Assembly: GCF_001570765.1 (NCBI RefSeq)
Contig: NZ_BCSH01000040.1
Coordinates: forward strand, 17,379-81,378
Length of the DNA stretch: 64,000 bases
Source: Nocardiopsis listeri NBRC 13360
Lineage (GTDB): Bacteria; Actinomycetota; Actinomycetes; Streptosporangiales; Streptosporangiaceae
Direction of reading: 5' to 3'
The position numbers and the translations under genes were made by a program. Below the pieces are notes generated by a model. The model was not told where the DNA came from. It searched no databases and saw only the letters and a list, made by a program, of their open reading frames with translations. Shown piece by piece: positions 60,545 to 64,000 of the stretch; position 1 is the stretch's first letter, and each line of letters begins with the position of its first letter.

Positions 60545-61520
60545 GGGGCACCTCCGCTCCACCCGTCTCCAGGGCGGCCCGCACCTCGGCGGTGGTGGGC
60601 ATGGCGTCCGAGCACGCCAGCCGGGAGGCGACGATGGCGCCGGCGACGTTGGCGAAGCGCAGGATCCGTTCGGTGGGCCATCCAGAGAGCAGGCCATGGC
60701 AGAGGGCGCCTCCGAAGGCGTCCCCGGCGCCGAGCCCGTTGACCACCTCCACCGGAACCGGGGGCGCGCGGTGCAGGCCGGTGTCGTCGACGGCCGACAC
60801 TCCGTCCGGCCCCTGTTTGACCACGGCCAGGGTCAGGCCCAGTGCGCGGCCACGGCGGGCGGCCTCGACGGGGTCGCGGGTGCCCACGGCCGCCTCCCAC
60901 TCGTCGAGGTTTCCACAGGCCACGGTGGCCAGGGGTAACGCCTCGGCGACGTGCCGGCGGGCCTGTTCCCGGGAGTCCCAGAACATGGGGCGGTGGTCCA
61001 GGTCCAGGACGGTGGGGTGGCGGCGCCCGCGCGTGCGCAGTGCGGTCAGGGTGGCGGTGCGGCCGGGTTCGCGGCACAGACCAGTGCCGGTGGCCCAGAA
61101 CAGGTCGGCTCGGGCGATGGCCCCGATGTCGAGTTCGTCGGCCTCGATGAGCAGGTCCGGCGCGGGGTCTCGACCGTAGAAGTACAGCGGGAAGTCGTCC
61201 GGTGGGAAGAGTTCGCACAGGGTGACGGGGGTGGCGGTGCCCGGAACGGTGTCGACGAAGCGGTCGTCCACCCCGTAGCCGCGCAGGGCCCGGCACGCGA
61301 ACCTGCCCAGGGGGTCGTCGCCGACGCGGGTGATGACGGCGGCGGCGCGCCCGTGGCGGGCGGCGGCCACCGCGACGTTGGTGGGGCTGCCACCGAGGAA
61401 CTTGCCGAACGACTCCACCTCGTCCAGGCCGACCCCCACCTGGTGCGGGTAGATGTCGACCCCGATCCGGCCCATGGTGATCACCTCGGGCGGGGCACTC
61501 AGGGGGTTCGGTTCGCTCAC
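60534..61520 (-). CDS. iolC: 5-dehydro-2-deoxygluconokinase
   Basis: 328 residues, PfkB fold. MGRIGVDIYPHQVGVGLDEVESFGKFLGGSPTNVA near residues 16-50 is the IolC N-terminal pattern (quoted here by segments MGRIGVDIYP and FGKFLGGSPTNVA). The DLDHRPMFW signature is at 173-181 and the anion hole GAGD at 264-267 (Asp267). Phosphorylates 2-deoxy-5-keto-D-gluconate at C6. GTG 61520 overlaps the iolG stop by 4 nt with ggagg 8 nt upstream. Confidence 0.92.
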   Translation of the reverse strand: MSEPNPLSAPPEVITMGRIGVDIYPHQVGVGLDEVESFGKFLGGSPTNVAVAAARHGRAAAVITRVGDDPLGRFACRALRGYGVDDRFVDTVPGTATPVTLCELFPPDDFPLYFYGRDPAPDLLIEADELDIGAIARADLFWATGTGLCREPGRTATLTALRTRGRRHPTVLDLDHRPMFWDSREQARRHVAEALPLATVACGNLDEWEAAVGTRDPVEAARRGRALGLTLAVVKQGPDGVSAVDDTGLHRAPPVPVEVVNGLGAGDAFGGALCHGLLSGWPTERILRFANVAGAIVASRLACSDAMPTTAEVRAALETGGAEVPHAR

Positions 61521-62518
61521 GGCCGCACCTCCGTGGTCCGAACCGGACGGTGTTCCCTGCGCGACAGGTCGGCGGCCTCGGCGATCAGCACCGCCTCCAA
61601 CGCGTCGGCGACCGTGCAGGGGCTGGGTGCGCCGTCGACGACCATGGCGACGAACGCGCCGATCTCGGCCTCGTAGGCGGCGGTGAAACGAGGCCAGAAC
61701 ACCTCCCAAGGCTCACCCGGGGGGAAGTCGATCCCGGGTTCGGCCGAGCGCAGCGGCACCTGGTCGTCCAGTCCGACGACCAGGGTGGAACGGGAACCGG
61801 CGAGTTCCATGCGGACGTCGTACCCGGCCCCGTTGTACCGCGACCCTTGGAGCGTGGCCAGGGTGCCGTCGTCCAGACGCAGCACCGCGGCGGAGGTGTC
61901 GACGTCGCCGTGGTCGGTGAAATAGGAATCGCCCCGGTTGGCGCCGTAGGCGAAGACCTCCTCGACCTCGCGTCCGGTCACCCAGCGCAGGATGTCGAAG
62001 TCGTGCACGTGGCAATCCCGGAAGAGCCCACCGGAGGCCGCGACGTAGCCGGCGGGCGGCGGCGCCATGTCACAGGTCAGGGCGTGGACGCGGTGCAGGT
62101 CGCCGAGTTCGCCCGCGCGGACGGCACCGTGGGCGCGCAGATATCCGGGGTCGAAGCGGCGCATGAACCCGATGTGCACGGCGGCCTCGGCGCGCCGTAC
62201 CTCCTCCAGCAACCGGACGGTCTCGGTGACCGTGGAGGCGACCGGTTTCTCACAGAAGACGGGGACCTTCGCGGCGATCCCGGCACGGATCAGCTCGGGG
62301 TGGGCGGGGGTGGCGGCGGCGATGACCAACGCGTCGACGGCACCGGGGCGAAGGAGCGCGGCGACCTCGACCGGTCGGGCACCGACCCGGTCGGCCACGG
62401 CGTGGGCGCTTTCGGTATCGACGTCGGCGAGCAGGAGTTCGGCCACCTCGGAGCGGGCTCGAAGGGCGGCGGCGTGCGATCGTCCGATGCGTCCGGTTCC
62501 GACCAGGCCTATGCGCAT
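61517..62518 (-). CDS. iolG: Inositol 2-dehydrogenase
   Basis: 333 residues, GFO/IDH/MocA family. Rossmann motif GTGRIG (7-12), an acidic ADVD after beta-2 (NAD), active-site Lys91 in the CEKPVAS motif, and a substrate-binding HVHDFDILRW motif (Asp and His of the catalytic set). First enzyme of myo-inositol breakdown, giving 2-keto-myo-inositol. First gene of the operon; ATG 62518. The related scyllo-inositol dehydrogenases cannot be excluded from motifs alone. Confidence 0.9.
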   Translation of the reverse strand: MRIGLVGTGRIGRSHAAALRARSEVAELLLADVDTESAHAVADRVGARPVEVAALLRPGAVDALVIAAATPAHPELIRAGIAAKVPVFCEKPVASTVTETVRLLEEVRRAEAAVHIGFMRRFDPGYLRAHGAVRAGELGDLHRVHALTCDMAPPPAGYVAASGGLFRDCHVHDFDILRWVTGREVEEVFAYGANRGDSYFTDHGDVDTSAAVLRLDDGTLATLQGSRYNGAGYDVRMELAGSRSTLVVGLDDQVPLRSAEPGIDFPPGEPWEVFWPRFTAAYEAEIGAFVAMVVDGAPSPCTVADALEAVLIAEAADLSRREHRPVRTTEVRP

Positions 62519-62559
62519 GTGGCTCCCTGGGTGTAGCGCGTATCACATCCGGGGCCTCA

Positions 62560-62588
62560 TGCTCACCCGCCGCTCTTCCCGCTGTCAA
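62560..62588 (-). promoter_or_regulatory. Probable promoter of the iol operon
   Basis: Minus strand: perfect -35 TTGACA (62583-62588), 17-nt spacer, weak -10 TGAGCA (62560-62565), about 40 nt before iolG. The TGTCCGGACA palindrome lies 5 nt upstream of the -35. Confidence 0.45.
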
Positions 62589-62592
62589 TACT

Positions 62593-62620
62593 TTGTCCGG
62601 ACATACTGATGTAGTAACCT
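62593..62620 (+). promoter_or_regulatory. gntR promoter overlapping a TGTCCGGACA operator
   Basis: Plus strand: -35 TTGTCC (62593-62598), 16-nt spacer, -10 TAACCT (62615-62620). The perfect 10-bp palindrome TGTCCGGACA (62594-62603) covers the -35. It sits midway between this and the divergent iol promoter, so a single regulator bound here could control both. Confidence 0.55.
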
Positions 62621-62654
62621 CGTGTTCCGTTCTCCCGTCCACGAGGTAGCACCG

Positions 62655-63395
62655 GTGACCCACAGTCCTTTGTCCATCGACCTGGACCGCAGCAGCCCAG
62701 TGCCGCTCTACTTCCAGGTCGCCCAGGAACTGGAACGGCGGATCATGGCGGGCGAGATGCCTGCGGGCACCCGTTTGGAGAACGAGCTCCTGCTGGCCGA
62801 ACGGCTGGGCCTGTCCCGACCGACCCTGCGTCAGGCCATCGAGTACCTGGTGGACCGCGGCATGCTGGTGCGCAAACGCGGCGTGGGAACGCAGGTGATC
62901 CGCCCGCGTGTGCGTCGTCCGGTGGAGCTGTCCAGCCTCTACGACGACCTGGCCCGTGTGGGTGAGGAACCCGGGACCCGGGTGCTACGCCTGGCCGTGG
63001 AGGTGCCACCCGACCCGGTCGCGGCACAGATGGAACTACCGCCCGGGACCGAGGCGTACGTGCTCGAACGGCTACGCCTGGCCAGGGGCGAACCCCTGGC
63101 CCTGATGCGCAACCATCTGCCCCTGAGCCTGGTGGAACTACGTGAAGACGAACTCTGCGAACAGGGGCTCTACCGACTGCTGCGCGCCGCCGGCGTCACC
63201 TTGAAGATGGCTTCACAGAGCATCGGCGCCCGCAACGCCACCCCCACTGAGGCCGAGGCCCTGGACGAGCCACCGGGCGCGCCGTTGCTCACCATGGAGC
63301 GGGTGGTCTACGACGACACCGGGCGGGTGGTGGAGGTGGGATCCCACGTCTACCGCGCCTCGCGCTACTCCTTCGAGCTCACCCTCACCGGCTGA
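62655..63395 (+). CDS. GntR/UTRA (HutC-type) transcriptional regulator of the iol operon
   Basis: 246 residues. Winged helix at about 10-80 (LYFQVAQELERRIMAGEMPAG, LSRPTLRQAIEYLVDRGMLVRKRG), then a UTRA effector domain (LSSLYDDL, LERLRLARGEPLALMRNHLP, LLTMERVVYDDTGRVVEVGSHVYR). Divergent from iolG and separated by 136 nt. GntR regulators in this position control inositol catabolism in other actinobacteria; autoregulation through the shared palindrome is likely. GTG 62655 has gagg 8-9 nt upstream; GTG 62622 lies at the predicted transcription start and is less likely. Confidence 0.88.
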   Translation: MTHSPLSIDLDRSSPVPLYFQVAQELERRIMAGEMPAGTRLENELLLAERLGLSRPTLRQAIEYLVDRGMLVRKRGVGTQVIRPRVRRPVELSSLYDDLARVGEEPGTRVLRLAVEVPPDPVAAQMELPPGTEAYVLERLRLARGEPLALMRNHLPLSLVELREDELCEQGLYRLLRAAGVTLKMASQSIGARNATPTEAEALDEPPGAPLLTMERVVYDDTGRVVEVGSHVYRASRYSFELTLTG

Positions 63396-63480
63396 GACGT
63401 CCCGGACCGGGCATGATCCGTAGCGGTTCCTCGTGCCCGGATAGACTCCTGCGATCCCCCACAGTGCAAGGAAGTACCCC

Positions 63481-63936
63481 ATGGCTCTCGCTTCCCGTAA
63501 CACCGCGGGCACCAGATCGCTCCCGGATGTCCTCCGTGATCCCCGTCAGTGGTGGTGGGGGATCCAGGGCGGGGACCCTCGGGTCGCCGCGCAGGACCTG
63601 GACGACCTCCGGCAGGGCCTTCCGCTGCACTCGGTCGCCCATCTCCGCCACGGGCGCGCTTTCTACCAAGGCCTGCTCGTCATGCACTTCGCCGCCCCCG
63701 AATCGGAACGGCTGAAGTGGCGCCTTTGGAGACCCTTCCGGACCTACGCGCAACCCTTGCTGGTGCCCACACCCACCGAGGTACTCGGCGTACGGGAACC
63801 GTCGTCCTGGCGGGAACTCCGACTCGGTGACATGCGCATCGTCGACTTCCGTGCCGGCGGCCGCCCCTGGGAGATGGCGGTGGTCCCCATCGACATCGCG
63901 GTCGTCACCACCGCCCTCGACGAAGCCGGGGGTTGA
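63481..63936 (+). CDS. Hypothetical protein, 151 aa
   Basis: Not recognised. No signal peptide and no membrane helix. An RQWWWGIQGG segment (22-31) is followed by alternating strand-like stretches (FYQGLLVMHFAAPE, LRLGDMRIVDFRAGGRPWEMAVVPIDIAVV). The final 35 residues look like a beta-strand pair of a small alpha/beta domain. ATG 63481 has aaggaag 6-7 nt upstream, and a TAGACT -10-like hexamer lies near 63440, so it is likely a real gene of its own transcription unit. Confidence 0.65.
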   Translation: MALASRNTAGTRSLPDVLRDPRQWWWGIQGGDPRVAAQDLDDLRQGLPLHSVAHLRHGRAFYQGLLVMHFAAPESERLKWRLWRPFRTYAQPLLVPTPTEVLGVREPSSWRELRLGDMRIVDFRAGGRPWEMAVVPIDIAVVTTALDEAGG

Positions 63937-63955
63937 GGCCAGGGGGAGAAACCGC

Positions 63956-64000
63956 TTGGCTCGATGGGTGTACGGGAGCACCGGGCGTGTGGGGGTCTGG
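63956..64000 (+). CDS. Possible start of a further gene, cut by the window end
   Basis: TTG 63956 follows agggggag by 7 nt and stays open for 15 codons to the last base. Nothing else supports it. Confidence 0.2.
   Translation, partial: MARWVYGSTGRVGVW

Noticed and set aside
63385..63981. 198-codon minus-strand frame at the window end
   Set aside because: Antisense to the 151-aa gene, which has a clear ribosome-binding site; the reverse frame has no recognisable protein features.

Overview
The window is very GC-rich DNA from a filamentous actinomycete. A mycothiol-dependent formaldehyde dehydrogenase, an ESX/type VII locus, many GTG/TTG starts, leaderless genes and sugar operons with 4-nt start/stop overlaps all fit, and the protein set most resembles Nocardiopsaceae (Nocardiopsis, Streptomonospora); genus is an inference. 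No tRNA, rRNA, CRISPR array, insertion sequence or prophage was seen.

Layout. (1) 1-4458: 3' part of a single-chain acyl-CoA carboxylase. (2) 4.7-6.4 kb: a secreted class A beta-lactamase-like serine hydrolase followed by decayed DNA with an EntS-type siderophore exporter remnant and an NRPS adenylation remnant. (3) 6.5-10.8 kb: DUF3817 membrane protein, Tat-exported PGRP-type amidase, alpha/beta hydrolase, and the mscR/MBL pair for mycothiol-linked formaldehyde oxidation. (4) 10.9-29.9 kb: a type VII secretion-like locus with two WXG100-type proteins, EccC, EccD, a MoxR/DUF58/transglutaminase-fold triad, a kinase-fold protein, a small membrane protein, an 880-residue protein and an Fn3/beta-propeller protein. 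The transglutaminase-fold protein has lost its whole Cys-His-Asp triad and the kinase-fold protein has lost its catalytic Asp. No eccB, eccE or mycP is present. (5) 30-37.3 kb: housekeeping genes (GNAT, M14 and M20 peptidases, PPOX, VOC, AI-2E family transporter).

(6) 37.3-48.5 kb: an 11-gene minus-strand operon that encodes sugar uptake (lipoprotein binding protein, RbsA- and RbsC-type ABC subunits), two dehydrogenases, a mutarotase-fold protein, a lactonase, D-galactonate dehydratase, a KDG-type kinase, a KDPG/KDPGal aldolase and a DgoR-like GntR/FCD regulator. Together these make an uptake-to-pyruvate De Ley-Doudoroff galactose/galactonate route. (7) 48.5-51.9 kb: a MalEFG-type carbohydrate importer without its own ATPase, preceded by a perfect LacI-type palindrome. 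(8) 51.9-62.5 kb: a 10-gene myo-inositol operon (iolG, iolC, Cgl0158-family aldolase, iolB, iolD, iolE, ABC importer) ending in a lacI gene, divergent from a GntR/UTRA regulator at 62.66 kb; a TGTCCGGACA palindrome lies between the two promoters. (9) The window ends with a hypothetical gene and perhaps the first codons of another.

Starts were chosen from ribosome-binding sites, overlaps and family length, so several are shorter than the longest open frame. All functions are read from sequence motifs and remembered families; no database search was run.
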